A DNA stretch of 31,228 nucleotides from an uncultured Clostridia bacterium (GCA_934154805.1 CAKPGM010000018.1:1-31228), one strand, 5' to 3'; counted from the first letter of the stretch, positions 15,327 to 23,310 are shown. The notes: generated by a model not told the origin, from the sequence alone. Program-made: numbers and translations.

Positions 15327-15355
15327 TTTACTTTTTGCATTTCTTATAGTAGAAT
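15327..15355 (+). promoter_or_regulatory. Candidate promoter of the COG2426 gene
   Basis: TTTACT (15327-15332), a 17-base spacer and TAGAAT (15350-15355) lie about 44 bases upstream of the ATG. Both boxes deviate from consensus. Confidence 0.5.
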
Positions 15356-15398
15356 ATGTAAGATTGAATTTTTAATTAACATATTAAAGGAGTTTTTT

Positions 15399-15974
15399 AT
15401 GGCAGGTTTACCAATAGTAGTAAAGTATTTAATAGTATTTTTTGTAAGTATGCTTCCCATTGTAGAATTAAGAGGAGCTATTCCTATTGCAGAGAGCTTA
15501 GGACTAAATATATTTTTATATTACCCAATTGCAATTTTAGGCAATATGCTTCCAGTTCCAGTTATTTACTGGTTTGCGAGAAAAGTTCTTGAATGGGGTA
15601 AGGATAAAAAAGTAATTGGAAAGTTCTTCACTTGGTGTCTAAATAAAGGTGAAAAAGGTGGAGAAAAATTAAAAGCTTCTGCTGGAAATAATGGTATCTT
15701 TTGGGCTTTATTAATATTTGTTGGTATTCCATTACCAGGAACAGGTGCTTGGACTGGAACTTTAGCAGCTTCATTTTTGAAGCTTGATTTTAAGACAAGT
15801 ATTACAGCTGTTTCTCTTGGTGTTATACTAGCTGGTATTATAATGTCTTTAGGTAGTAAAATTGTGTCCATCTTTGGTTGGGCTGGTGTTATAGCACTTA
15901 TCGCTGTTTTACTTTTAATAATAGTTGTTTCAATTATTGTAAAAAAGAAAAAAGGAAAAAAGAATACTAAATAA
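15399..15974 (+). CDS. COG2426 small multidrug export family membrane protein
   Basis: This integral membrane protein of 191 residues matches the COG2426 family: VSMLPIVELRGAIPIAESLG near the N-terminus (17-36), then LGNMLPVPVIYWFARKVL, then IFVGIPLPGTGAWTGTLAAS and a basic C-terminal tail (KKKKGKK). About five membrane helices can be drawn. The family is called small multidrug export protein, but transport function is poorly tested. The ATG follows AAAGGAG. It is monocistronic and convergent with the ribosomal operon. Confidence 0.9.
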   Translation: MAGLPIVVKYLIVFFVSMLPIVELRGAIPIAESLGLNIFLYYPIAILGNMLPVPVIYWFARKVLEWGKDKKVIGKFFTWCLNKGEKGGEKLKASAGNNGIFWALLIFVGIPLPGTGAWTGTLAASFLKLDFKTSITAVSLGVILAGIIMSLGSKIVSIFGWAGVIALIAVLLLIIVVSIIVKKKKGKKNTK

Positions 15975-15982
15975 ATTATTAT

Positions 15983-16014
15983 CCTCTTGTAAAATATTAC
16001 AAGAGGTTTTATAG
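15983..16014 (+). terminator. Terminator of the COG2426 gene
   Basis: CCTCTTGTAA (15983-15992) pairs perfectly with TTACAAGAGG (15997-16006) around AATA and is followed by TTTTATAGTTTT. Confidence 0.88.
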
Positions 16015-16026
16015 TTTTAAACCAAA

Positions 16027-16058
16027 TAAAAAAACACAAATTCAAACGATTTGTGTCT
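16027..16058 (-). terminator. Terminator of the ribosomal super-operon
   Basis: ACACAAAT (16034-16041) pairs with ATTTGTGT (16049-16056); the minus-strand transcript continues TTTTTTTATTT. It lies just beyond the rplQ stop codon. Confidence 0.85.
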
Positions 16059-16069
16059 TTTTATATTAA

Positions 16070-16594
16070 TTATATTAGTTCTAATATAACTGTTTCTGCA
16101 GCGTCTCCTCTTCTTGGTCCTACTTTTATTATTCTTGTATATCCACCTTTTACATCTTTGTATTTTGGTGCTAATTCATCAAATAATTTTGTTGGTAGGT
16201 CTACGTTATTTCCTTCTGCATCTTTTACTTTATTAACATTTTGCATTATTTTTCTTCTAGCATTTAGTTTTGATGGCATATCTTTCTTTCTTTTTTCTGT
16301 AGTTGTTTCTCTTACTACTTTTAGATATTCATTGCCATTTTTGCTTTTTACAAGCTCTGTAACTTTGTTTCCTTTTTCATCTAATTTTGCTTTTGAAACT
16401 TTTACTTCAACTTCTTCAAAGTTTCCTGCTTCTTTTACAGCTAGAGCTATTAAACTATCAGCTATTGCTTTTGTTTCTTTTGCTCTTGTTACTGTTGTTT
16501 CTATTTTTCCATGCCATAAAAGGTCTGTTACTTGTGTTTTAAGCATTGCTAAGCGTATGTCTGTTGTTCTTCCTAACTTTCTATTTGTTGCCAC
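16070..16594 (-). CDS. rplQ: 50S ribosomal protein L17 with an internal insertion
   Basis: L17 sits near the exit-tunnel side of the large subunit. The conserved N-terminus (NRKLGRTTDIRLAMLKTQVT) and C-terminus (LFDELAPKYKDVKGGYTRI, VGPRRGDAAETV) are intact. At 174 residues it is longer than the usual ~115-130 because of a charged insert at about 57-106, between LALAVKEAG and SKLNARRKIM. The start is GTG, 8 bases after GGAAGG; an earlier in-frame GTG overlaps that site. It is the last gene of the super-operon, directly after rpoA. Confidence 0.95.
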   Translation of the reverse strand: MATNRKLGRTTDIRLAMLKTQVTDLLWHGKIETTVTRAKETKAIADSLIALAVKEAGNFEEVEVKVSKAKLDEKGNKVTELVKSKNGNEYLKVVRETTTEKRKKDMPSKLNARRKIMQNVNKVKDAEGNNVDLPTKLFDELAPKYKDVKGGYTRIIKVGPRRGDAAETVILELI

Positions 16595-16609
16595 TATTTT
16601 CACCTTCCT

Positions 16610-17557
16610 TTAATCATCATTGTTCGCGAAGTCTAGTCCTAATGAATGTAATTTATTAGTTACTTCATCTAAAGATTTTTTACCTAAATTTCTTACCTTC
16701 ATCATTTCAGCTTCTGTCTTATTTGTTAAATCTTCTACAGTAGATATTCCTGCTCTCTTTAAGCAGTTAAATGATCTTGCAGATAATTCTAAGTCTTCTA
16801 TTGAAGTTTCTAGAATTTTTTCCTTCTTAGATTCTTCTTTTTCTATCATCACTTGTGTATTTTTACTTATTTCTGATAGATCTATGAATAGTTCTAAGTG
16901 TTCTGTCATTATTTTTGCTGCTAAGCTTAGAGCTTCGTATGGTTTAAGGCTTCCATCAGTCCATAATTCTATTGTAAGTTTATCTAAGTCTACCATTTGT
17001 CCAACTCTAGTATTTTCTACTGAGTAATTAACTTTCTTTACAGGTGTGTATATAGAGTCTATAGGAATTACACCAATTGGCATATCTGGTGTTTTATTCT
17101 TTTCTGCATTGTTATATCCTCTACCACGATTTGCTGTCAATTCTATTACTAGACGACCACCTTCAGAAACTGTTGCAATATGTAGATCTGGATTTAGTAT
17201 TTCAACTGTTCCATCTGTTTCGATATTAGCAGCTGTTACTTCTCCTTCTCCTTCGAAGTTTATTCTTAGATTTTTTACTTCGTCACCATTAATTTTTAGT
17301 CTAACCATTTTCAAGTTAACTATTATTTCTGGTACATCCTCAACCACGTTTGGTATTGTAGTAAATTCATGTGCAGCACCTTCTATTTTTGCAGAAGTGA
17401 TAGCTGCTCCTGGTAATGAAGAAAGAAGTATTCTTCTTAATGAATTTCCTATTGTAATACCATAGCCACGCTCTAATGGTTCACATGTAAATTTAGCATA
17501 ATTGTTAGTGTTATCCATTTCTAAGCATTTAATATTTGGCTTTTCAAATTCTATCAT
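16610..17557 (-). CDS. rpoA: DNA-directed RNA polymerase alpha subunit
   Basis: The alpha dimer nucleates RNA polymerase assembly and its C-terminal domain contacts activators and UP elements. The 315 residues contain the N-terminal assembly domain (YGITIGNSLRRILLSSLPG, residues 32-50) and the C-terminal domain with paired helix-hairpin-helix motifs (SFNCLKRAGISTVEDLTNK, VRNLGKKSLDEV). The ATG follows AGGAGG. An AT-rich hairpin precedes the ribosome site in the 60-base gap after rpsD. Standard position between rpsD and rplQ. Confidence 0.98.
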   Translation of the reverse strand: MIEFEKPNIKCLEMDNTNNYAKFTCEPLERGYGITIGNSLRRILLSSLPGAAITSAKIEGAAHEFTTIPNVVEDVPEIIVNLKMVRLKINGDEVKNLRINFEGEGEVTAANIETDGTVEILNPDLHIATVSEGGRLVIELTANRGRGYNNAEKNKTPDMPIGVIPIDSIYTPVKKVNYSVENTRVGQMVDLDKLTIELWTDGSLKPYEALSLAAKIMTEHLELFIDLSEISKNTQVMIEKEESKKEKILETSIEDLELSARSFNCLKRAGISTVEDLTNKTEAEMMKVRNLGKKSLDEVTNKLHSLGLDFANNDD

Positions 17558-17617
17558 TTTTACCTCCTAATATAAATATATTAGATATATTTATTCACTT
17601 TAACTTAATATAACCTA

Positions 17618-18244
17618 TTATCTAGAGTAAAGCTCTACTATTAAATGTTCCTCAACAGGTAGGTCAACATCTTCTCTTGTTGCTAATGTTAGTACTTTTC
17701 CACTTAATTTTTCTTGATCTTTTTCTAACCAAGCTGGAACTGGTCTGCTACTATTTTCTTCTACTGCTATTTTTATTGTTCCGTTATCTTTTCTTATTTC
17801 TCTTACAGAGATTACATCTCCTGGTTTTACTAGGTATGATGGTATATCAACTTTTTGTCCGTTTACTTCAAAAGCTCCGTGTGTAACTTGCATTCTTGCT
17901 TGTGCTCTTGAACTTGCGAATCCTAATCTATATACTACATTATCTAATCTGCTTTCTAATAATTGAAGTAATACTTCACCTGTTTTTCCTTTACTGTTTG
18001 ATGCTTTTTCGAAGTATCTTCTAAATTGTTTTTCTCCTACTCCATAGAAAGCTTTTGTTTTTTGCTTTTCTCTTAATTGAGTACCATATTCAGAAATCTT
18101 GCTCTTCTTTTGACCATTTTGTCCTGGTGCATAATTTCTTCTAGTTACGCTACATTTGTCTGAATAGCATCTAGCACCTTTTAAGAACAATTTTTGTCCT
18201 TCTCTACGGCAAATACGGCATTGTTCGTCTTTATATCTTGCCAT
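17618..18244 (-). CDS. rpsD: 30S ribosomal protein S4, zinc-binding form
   Basis: S4 binds the 5' domain of 16S rRNA and starts small-subunit assembly; in several bacteria it also represses its own operon. The 208 residues include a zinc knuckle with Cys9, 12, 26 and 31 and the S4 RNA-binding domain (SRLDNVVYRLGFASSRAQAR). The ATG giving MARYKDEQC is chosen; an in-frame GTG 12 bases upstream overlaps the ribosome site GGAAGG. Here rpsD lies inside the alpha operon, unlike Bacillus, where it is separate. Confidence 0.97.
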   Translation of the reverse strand: MARYKDEQCRICRREGQKLFLKGARCYSDKCSVTRRNYAPGQNGQKKSKISEYGTQLREKQKTKAFYGVGEKQFRRYFEKASNSKGKTGEVLLQLLESRLDNVVYRLGFASSRAQARMQVTHGAFEVNGQKVDIPSYLVKPGDVISVREIRKDNGTIKIAVEENSSRPVPAWLEKDQEKLSGKVLTLATREDVDLPVEEHLIVELYSR

Positions 18245-18297
18245 TTTTATTTTCACCTTCCTTAATTATTTCTCGATTTTATATTTTTTGTATATTA

Positions 18298-18696
18298 CTA
18301 TACACGTCTTCTTTTTGGTGGTCTACAACCATTGTGAGGAATTGGAGTAACATCTTTTATTGATGTTATTTCAAGACCTGCTGTTTGTAGAGATCTTATT
18401 GCTGATTCACGTCCAGAACCTGGTCCTTTAACAAAAACATCAACTGTTTTTAATCCGTGTTCCATTGCAGCTTTTGCAGCTGTTTCTGCAGCTTCTCCTG
18501 CAGCAAATGGTGTACTTTTTCTTGAACCTTTGAATCCTAGTTCTCCAGCACTTGCCCAAGATAAAACATTTCCTTGAGCATCTGTTAATGTAACGATTGT
18601 ATTATTAAAGCTAGAATGGATATGAGCCATACCTTTTTCTATGTTCTTTCTATCTCTTCTTCTAACTGGTTTCTTTGCTATATTCTTTGTAGCCAT
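18298..18696 (-). CDS. rpsK: 30S ribosomal protein S11
   Basis: S11 lies on the platform of the small subunit near the mRNA exit. The 132 residues match the family, with HIHSSFNNTIVTLTD, AAETAAKAAMEHGLK, VKGPGSGRESAIR and the C-terminal PIPHNGCRPPKRRRV. The ATG follows GGAGGG with a rather long spacer. It lies between rpsM and rpsD in the usual order. Confidence 0.98.
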   Translation of the reverse strand: MATKNIAKKPVRRRDRKNIEKGMAHIHSSFNNTIVTLTDAQGNVLSWASAGELGFKGSRKSTPFAAGEAAETAAKAAMEHGLKTVDVFVKGPGSGRESAIRSLQTAGLEITSIKDVTPIPHNGCRPPKRRRV

Positions 18697-18743
18697 TTCT
18701 CTAAATTCCCTCCTTCTTGAAAAATTAGATTGGATTTTTTATT

Positions 18744-19109
18744 TTATTTTTTCTTTTTGCTAACTAATTTTCTTGGTCCTTTTCTTGTACGAGCATTAGT
18801 TTTTGTTCTTTGTCCTCTTACTGGAAGACCTCTTCTATGTCTAATTCCTCTATAGCAACCAATTTCTGTTAATCTTTTAATGTTTAATGCAACTTCTCTT
18901 TTTAGATCTCCTTCTAGAGTATAACCTTCCATTGCATTTCTTATTGCTTGTACTTGTTCATCTGTTAAATCTTTTACCCTAATATCTGGATTAATTCCAG
19001 CTTTTTTTAATATTTCTTGAGAACGAGCAAGTCCTATACCATATATATATGTAAGTCCTATTTCAACTCTTTTCTCTCTAGGTAAATCAACTCCTGCTAA
19101 ACGAGCCAT
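18744..19109 (-). CDS. rpsM: 30S ribosomal protein S13
   Basis: S13 is in the head of the small subunit and touches P-site tRNA and the large subunit. The 121 residues carry the helix-two-turn-helix start (ARLAGVDLPREKRVEIGLTY), YRGIRHRRGLPVRGQRTKTN and a basic C-terminal tail. The ATG follows GGAGG. The 274-base spacer before it holds a structured element and is the longest in the alpha part of the operon. Confidence 0.98.
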   Translation of the reverse strand: MARLAGVDLPREKRVEIGLTYIYGIGLARSQEILKKAGINPDIRVKDLTDEQVQAIRNAMEGYTLEGDLKREVALNIKRLTEIGCYRGIRHRRGLPVRGQRTKTNARTRKGPRKLVSKKKK

Positions 19110-19383
19110 TTTTGCACCTCCAAATGTTAATATTATTTTACTTTTTTTGTTTTACTTTATAAAAATAGTTAAAGGTGAAATGTACTAATTTAATTCTTTT
19201 AAATTGCATTTATACAATAATCTTAGAGGTATCTTATTATATATTTGTTCTTTATAGTTTTTTAAACTAGTCTTTAACCTTTTTTAAAGCATATATATAA
19301 ACACAAACCTTAAATTTATTAAATATTTTTTAATATTTAACAGCCGCTAATCTCGATTTGTGTTAATATCTAAATTTTTTTAA
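19110..19383 (-). promoter_or_regulatory. Structured spacer between rpmJ and rpsM, candidate alpha-operon leader
   Basis: No gene is visible. On the transcribed strand AACACAAA and TTTGTGTT form an outer stem. It encloses an inner hairpin, TTAAATATT-(A)4-AATATTTAA, next to a GC-richer patch (ATTAGCGGCTG). There is no terminator-like T-run. In enterobacteria S4 binds a structured leader at rpsM; this spacer lies at the same place and rpsD is in the operon, so S4 feedback is possible but unproved. Confidence 0.45.
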
Positions 19384-19497
19384 TTATCCTTGTCTTTGTT
19401 TATGCTTAGGATTTTCGCATATTACTCTTATGACACCTTTTCTTTTTATTACTTTGCATTTGTCACAAATTTTCTTTACTGATGGTCTAACCTTCAT
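19384..19497 (-). CDS. rpmJ: 50S ribosomal protein L36, zinc-binding form
   Basis: This 37-residue protein reads MKVRPSVKKICDKCKVIKRK and ends in KHKQRQG. The zinc site is intact (Cys11, Cys14, Cys27, His32), so it is the zinc-dependent form. L36 sits in the large subunit near helices of 23S domain V. The ATG follows GGAGGTG. It lies between infA and rpsM as in other Firmicutes. Confidence 0.97.
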   Translation of the reverse strand: MKVRPSVKKICDKCKVIKRKGVIRVICENPKHKQRQG

Positions 19498-19547
19498 TGT
19501 TACGCACCTCCTAATTTATTTTTATTGTTATATATTAGTATTAGATA

Positions 19548-19766
19548 TTATTTTGCTCTCCAAGTTATTCTTCCTCGTGTTAAATCATATGGTGATAATT
19601 CTACTTTAACTTTATCCCCAGGAAGAATTTTTATGTAATTCATTCTTAATTTTCCAGAGATGTGAGCTAATATCTGATGACCATTTTCTAACTCTACTTT
19701 AAAATTTGTATTTGGTAAAGTTTCTACAACTGTACCTTCTACTTCAATAACATCCTCTTTTGACAT
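19548..19766 (-). CDS. infA: Translation initiation factor IF-1
   Basis: IF-1 is a small S1/OB-fold protein that blocks the A site during initiation. The 72 residues match the family exactly: EVEGTVVETLPNTNFKVELE, HISGKLRMNYIKILPGDKV and ELSPYDLTRGRITWR. The ATG follows GGAGGG. It is the first gene after the internal promoter that straddles the end of map. Confidence 0.98.
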   Translation of the reverse strand: MSKEDVIEVEGTVVETLPNTNFKVELENGHQILAHISGKLRMNYIKILPGDKVKVELSPYDLTRGRITWRAK

Positions 19767-19813
19767 TATTTTCCCTCCATTATTTTCTATTGTTATTTAT
19801 AAAAAATACAATA

Positions 19814-19836
19814 TAGCTATTTTAACACAATAGCTA
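19814..19836 (-). other. Hairpin at the 5' end of the infA transcript
   Basis: TAGCTATT (19814-19821) and AATAGCTA (19829-19836) form an 8-bp perfect stem. It coincides with the expected start point (near 19834) of the promoter at 19841-19869. A 5'-terminal stem could stabilise the message. Confidence 0.5.
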
Positions 19837-19840
19837 ATAT

Positions 19841-19869
19841 ATTATATAACGTTTTTACAATAATGTCAA
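19841..19869 (-). promoter_or_regulatory. Perfect-consensus internal promoter for infA-rpmJ-rpsM-rpsK-rpsD-rpoA-rplQ
   Basis: TTGACA (19864-19869), a 17-base spacer and TATAAT (19841-19846) match sigma-A consensus at all twelve positions. The -35 lies in the last codons of map and the -10 just past its stop. Transcription should begin near 19834, about 68 bases before infA. Confidence 0.88.
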
Positions 19870-20625
19870 GATTTCTGGTTCATTTTCTGTAATTAATATT
19901 GTATTTTCATAATGTGCTGCCAATGTTCCATCTTCCGATATTATTGTCCATCCATCATCTAGTTCTAGAATGTCTGGATTTCCCATTATTACCATTGGTT
20001 CTATTGCCAAAGTCATACCTGGTTCTAGTCGTATTCCTCTACCAGCTTTTCCATAGTTTGGTATACCTGGATCTTCGTGCATACTTTCTCCAATTCCATG
20101 TCCTTGGAATTCTCTTACTACACTATATCCATTTTTTTCTACGAATTCTCCTATTGCATGACTTACGTCACCTAGTCTGCATCCTTTTTTAGCAAATTTT
20201 ATTCCTTCAAAGAAAGCTTGTTTTGTTATTTCTACTAGTCTTTTTGCTTCTTTATTTACATTTCCAACATAGTATGTTCTTGCACAATCGCCATTAAATC
20301 CATCTTTATATGCAACTAAGTCAACACTTATTATATCTCCATCTTTTAGTATTTCTCTTTTTGACGGAATACCGTGTATAACTACATCATTTACAGATGC
20401 GCATATTGAGCCAGGAAAATCCATAACTCCTTTTACTCCACTTGGATATCCTTTTTCTGCAGGTATTGCTCCAAGTTTCCTCATTGTATCTTCTGCTATT
20501 TTATCTAGTTCTAATGTTGATATTCCTGGTCTAATTGCTTCTTCTACAGCTTTTTGCGCAAGTGCTGCTACTCTGCAAGCTTCTCTCATCTTTTCTATTT
20601 CTTTTTTATTCTTTATGCTTACCAA
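19855..20625 (-). CDS. map: Methionine aminopeptidase, type I
   Basis: This enzyme removes the initiator Met from nascent proteins. The 256 residues contain all five dimetal ligands: Asp102 (VDLVAYKDG), Asp113 (GDCARTYYVG), His176 (GHGIGESMHEDPG), Glu209 (IEPM) and Glu240 (YENTILITE). There is no N-terminal zinc extension. Near the end YENT replaces the more usual FEHT. The start is TTG, 8 bases after AGAAGG. It follows adk closely, and the end of the gene contains the -35 box of the infA promoter. Confidence 0.97.
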   Translation of the reverse strand: MVSIKNKKEIEKMREACRVAALAQKAVEEAIRPGISTLELDKIAEDTMRKLGAIPAEKGYPSGVKGVMDFPGSICASVNDVVIHGIPSKREILKDGDIISVDLVAYKDGFNGDCARTYYVGNVNKEAKRLVEITKQAFFEGIKFAKKGCRLGDVSHAIGEFVEKNGYSVVREFQGHGIGESMHEDPGIPNYGKAGRGIRLEPGMTLAIEPMVIMGNPDILELDDGWTIISEDGTLAAHYENTILITENEPEILTLL

Positions 20626-20648
20626 CTTTATTACCTTCTTTTCGCATA

Positions 20649-21311
20649 TTATTTTATTTTCTTTAATAAATCTTCTGCTACATCTTGTCCTAGTCTGTTT
20701 ATTCTTTGACTAACTTCTTCTGTCATTAATACACCTTTTTTTGTATAGAAGTCTATTAATGGACTTGTTTTTTTCTCGTATGTTTCTAGTCTTAGATTTA
20801 CAGCTTCTTCGCTCTTGTCATCTTCTCTTTGTACTAATTCAGAACCACATATGTCGCATATTCCTTCTACTTTTGATGGTTTCATTTTTAAATTATAGGT
20901 TGCTTTACATTTTGGATTTGAGCAAACTCTTCTGTTTAATATTCTTTCTATTATTTCGTCTCTTGGTGTTACAAGATTTAAAACTAGATCTACTTTTTTT
21001 CCTTTTTCAGCTAATATTTCATCTAGTTTTTCAGCTTGTTCTACTGTACGAGGGAATCCATCTAATATTGCTCCTTCTTTACAGTCATCTTGTTCTAATC
21101 TGTCAATTACCATTGGTACTGTTATCTCATCTGGAACTAATTGTCCTTTTGATATGTATTCGTTTGCTTTTATTCCTAATTCTGTTTTTTCTGATATATT
21201 TGCTCTAAATATATCTCCTGTTGATATTTGTGGCCATCCTGTATTTTTGCTTAATATTCCTGCCACTGTTCCTTTTCCTGTTCCCTGAGCTCCTAACATA
21301 ATTAAATACAT
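20649..21311 (-). CDS. adk: Adenylate kinase, zinc-binding LID form
   Basis: Adenylate kinase interconverts AMP, ADP and ATP. The P-loop reads GAQGTGKGT (residues 7-15), a Clostridia-like variant of GAPGAGKGT. GFPRTVEQA is the nucleotide-binding signature, and the long LID holds four Cys (CSNPKC and CDICG) that bind zinc. The 220 residues match the long form. The ATG follows AAAGGAG. A 21-bp hairpin lies in the gap from secY, so adk expression may be tuned apart from the ribosomal genes. Confidence 0.97.
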   Translation of the reverse strand: MYLIMLGAQGTGKGTVAGILSKNTGWPQISTGDIFRANISEKTELGIKANEYISKGQLVPDEITVPMVIDRLEQDDCKEGAILDGFPRTVEQAEKLDEILAEKGKKVDLVLNLVTPRDEIIERILNRRVCSNPKCKATYNLKMKPSKVEGICDICGSELVQREDDKSEEAVNLRLETYEKKTSPLIDFYTKKGVLMTEEVSQRINRLGQDVAEDLLKKIK

Positions 21312-21367
21312 AATTTTAATCTCCTTTAAAATTTATTTAGGTTTTAAGGCCCCTATAACCCGTACTT

Positions 21368-21416
21368 TCTCCTCTTTAATTAATAGAACACTGTATTCTA
21401 CTAATTAAAAAGGAGA
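21368..21416 (-). other. 21-bp stem-loop between secY and adk
   Basis: The arms 21368-21388 and 21396-21416 pair over all 21 positions (with two G-U pairs in the minus-strand RNA) around a 7-base loop. No T-run follows on the minus strand, so it is unlikely to be a simple terminator. An RNase III processing site or RNA stabiliser is more likely. Confidence 0.6.
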
Positions 21417-21448
21417 GAAGATTATTCTCTTCTTTTTATAATTCTCCT

Positions 21449-22771
21449 TTATTCTAAGAATCCTTTGTAATGTCTTGTTACAAGTTGAGATTCTAATTGT
21501 TGTATTGTTTCTAGCGCTACACCTACTACGATAAGTATAGATGTTCCTCCAAATGCGATATTTATACCTGTTAAACTTACCATCATAGGTATAATAGCAA
21601 TTACTGCTAAGAATATTCCTCCTACTAATGTTAGTTTAGATATAACAGATGATAAATATTCTGTTGTTGGTTTTCCTGCTCTTATTCCTGGAATAAATCC
21701 ACCATTTCTCTTAATATTTCCAGATATTTCTGCTGGATTAAATGTAGCATATGTGTAGAAATATGTAAATCCTAATATCAATAATAGATATATGATTGCA
21801 TTTATTATTGTATATTGAATTCCAAATCCAGAATAAGATGAAGCTATAGATACTTTATATACTTCTGCCCAGAAACCATGTTGTGTTGCAATATCTTTTG
21901 CAAATATTTGTATTAACATTGCTGGGAATGTTACAAATGATGAAGCAAAGATTATTGGCATAACTCCTGCCATTGCAAGTTTTAGTGGTATATGAGTATT
22001 TTGTGCTCCTACCATTCTTCTTCCTACAACTTTTTTCGCATATTGTACTGGAACTCTTCTTTCTGCTAGTTGTATAAATACAACTCCAGTAATTAATACA
22101 AGAACTCCTACAACTAAAGCTAAAGCTTTTATTAGTCCTACTGTACTAAATGTTCCTGTTTCTACAATTAAGTTCCAAACTGTAGTAACTCCACTTGGTA
22201 AGCCTGCTATAATTCCAACAAATATTAACATTGAGATACCATTTCCTATACCTTTGTTAGTTATTTGTTCTCCTAACCACATAAGTATAGCTGTACCTGT
22301 CATTAATGATAGTACTGTTAAAAATCCTCCCATGAAAGATGTGTCTAAGAATATTCCTGTTGATTTGTAGTTAAAGAATATTCCCAATCCTTCGATTAGA
22401 GATAAGAAGATTGTAAGTATTTTAGTATATTTGTTTACTTTTTTTCTTCCTTCTTCTCCACCTTCTTTTACTAATCTTTCAAGTGATGGAATAACCATTC
22501 CTAATAGTTGTATTACAATTGATGCTGTGATATATGGAGTTATAGACATTGCAAATATAGAAAGTCTTGAGAAAGCTCCTCCTGATATTGTATCTATAAG
22601 TCCTATTACTCCATTAGTAGCACTATTCATTTCATCTGAAAGTGTGAATGTATCTACACCCGGTATTGTTATATAACAACCTACTCTAAAAATTACTATT
22701 AGCAATAGTGTGTATAGTAGTTTTTTTCTAACTTCAGGTGTTTTTAACGCATTTTTTATGGTTTTAAACAA
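21449..22771 (-). CDS. secY: Preprotein translocase subunit SecY
   Basis: SecY is the channel of the Sec translocon in the cytoplasmic membrane. The 440 residues give ten membrane helices. Recognisable parts are RKKLLYTLLLIVIFRVGCYI (15-34), the plug region after TIPGVDT, and the cytoplasmic loop QLAERRVPVQYAKKVVGRRM that contacts the ribosome and SecA. The start is TTG immediately after the rplO stop codon, with GAGGTGAT as ribosome site, so translation is coupled to rplO. Confidence 0.97.
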   Translation of the reverse strand: MFKTIKNALKTPEVRKKLLYTLLLIVIFRVGCYITIPGVDTFTLSDEMNSATNGVIGLIDTISGGAFSRLSIFAMSITPYITASIVIQLLGMVIPSLERLVKEGGEEGRKKVNKYTKILTIFLSLIEGLGIFFNYKSTGIFLDTSFMGGFLTVLSLMTGTAILMWLGEQITNKGIGNGISMLIFVGIIAGLPSGVTTVWNLIVETGTFSTVGLIKALALVVGVLVLITGVVFIQLAERRVPVQYAKKVVGRRMVGAQNTHIPLKLAMAGVMPIIFASSFVTFPAMLIQIFAKDIATQHGFWAEVYKVSIASSYSGFGIQYTIINAIIYLLLILGFTYFYTYATFNPAEISGNIKRNGGFIPGIRAGKPTTEYLSSVISKLTLVGGIFLAVIAIIPMMVSLTGINIAFGGTSILIVVGVALETIQQLESQLVTRHYKGFLE

Positions 22772-23206
22772 TTATATCACCTCTGCCTTTCCACCTAAAG
22801 CTTCAATTTTTTCTTTGGCTGATTTTGTAAATCTTGCAGCTTTAACATTTACTTTTTTGTCTAATTTTCCAGTTCCAAGAATTACTATGCCATCATTAAC
22901 TTTTCCTATTATTCCTTCTTCAACTAGAGTTTCAGCAGTTACATTTTCAGCTTTTGCTTTAGATAACATTGTTAATGTTACTTCTGTAAAGTTTTTAGCA
23001 TGAATATTTGTAAATCCTCTTTTTGGTAATCTTCTAAATAATGGTGTTTGACCACCTTCGAATCCACGTCTTACGCCTCCACCTGATCTTGCTTTTTGAC
23101 CTTTATGTCCTCTACCAGATGTTTTACCTAGACCTGATCCAATTCCTCTTCCAACTCTTGTTCTTTTTGTATTTTTTTGTGCTGGTTTTAGTTCGTCTAA
23201 ATTCAT
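22772..23206 (-). CDS. rplO: 50S ribosomal protein L15
   Basis: L15 is a late-assembly protein of the large subunit. The 144 residues show the basic Gly-rich N-terminus (RTRVGRGIGSGLGKTSGRGH), the signature FEGGQTPLFRRLPKRGF and a C-terminal globular part ending in GGKAEVI. The ATG follows GGAGGTG. The gene normally upstream, rpmD, is missing. Confidence 0.98.
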   Translation of the reverse strand: MNLDELKPAQKNTKRTRVGRGIGSGLGKTSGRGHKGQKARSGGGVRRGFEGGQTPLFRRLPKRGFTNIHAKNFTEVTLTMLSKAKAENVTAETLVEEGIIGKVNDGIVILGTGKLDKKVNVKAARFTKSAKEKIEALGGKAEVI

Positions 23207-23253
23207 TTCGCAATTACACCTCCAATTTTTTTATTTTGAGATTTCTGATGTTT

Positions 23254-23299
23254 TGTTAGCTATTAGATGTAGATTTTACTCTATCATCTATTTCTAACA
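23254..23299 (-). other. Stem-loop in the rpsE-rplO spacer where rpmD is expected
   Basis: TGTTAG/CTAACA and TAGATG/CATCTA form two stacked helices with an inner TAGA/TCTA pairing. The whole spacer is only 104 bases and has no frame resembling L30 (about 60 residues). Confidence 0.5.
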
Positions 23300-23310
23300 T
23301 TTAACGTCTA

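Noticed and set aside
19110..19383. A TATAAT box in the rpmJ-rpsM spacer as a second alpha promoter
   Set aside because: No acceptable -35 box lies 16-18 bases upstream.
23244..23303. Short frame in the rpsE-rplO gap as a remnant of rpmD
   Set aside because: It codes for only 14 residues (MLEIDDRVKSTSNS) with no L30 similarity.
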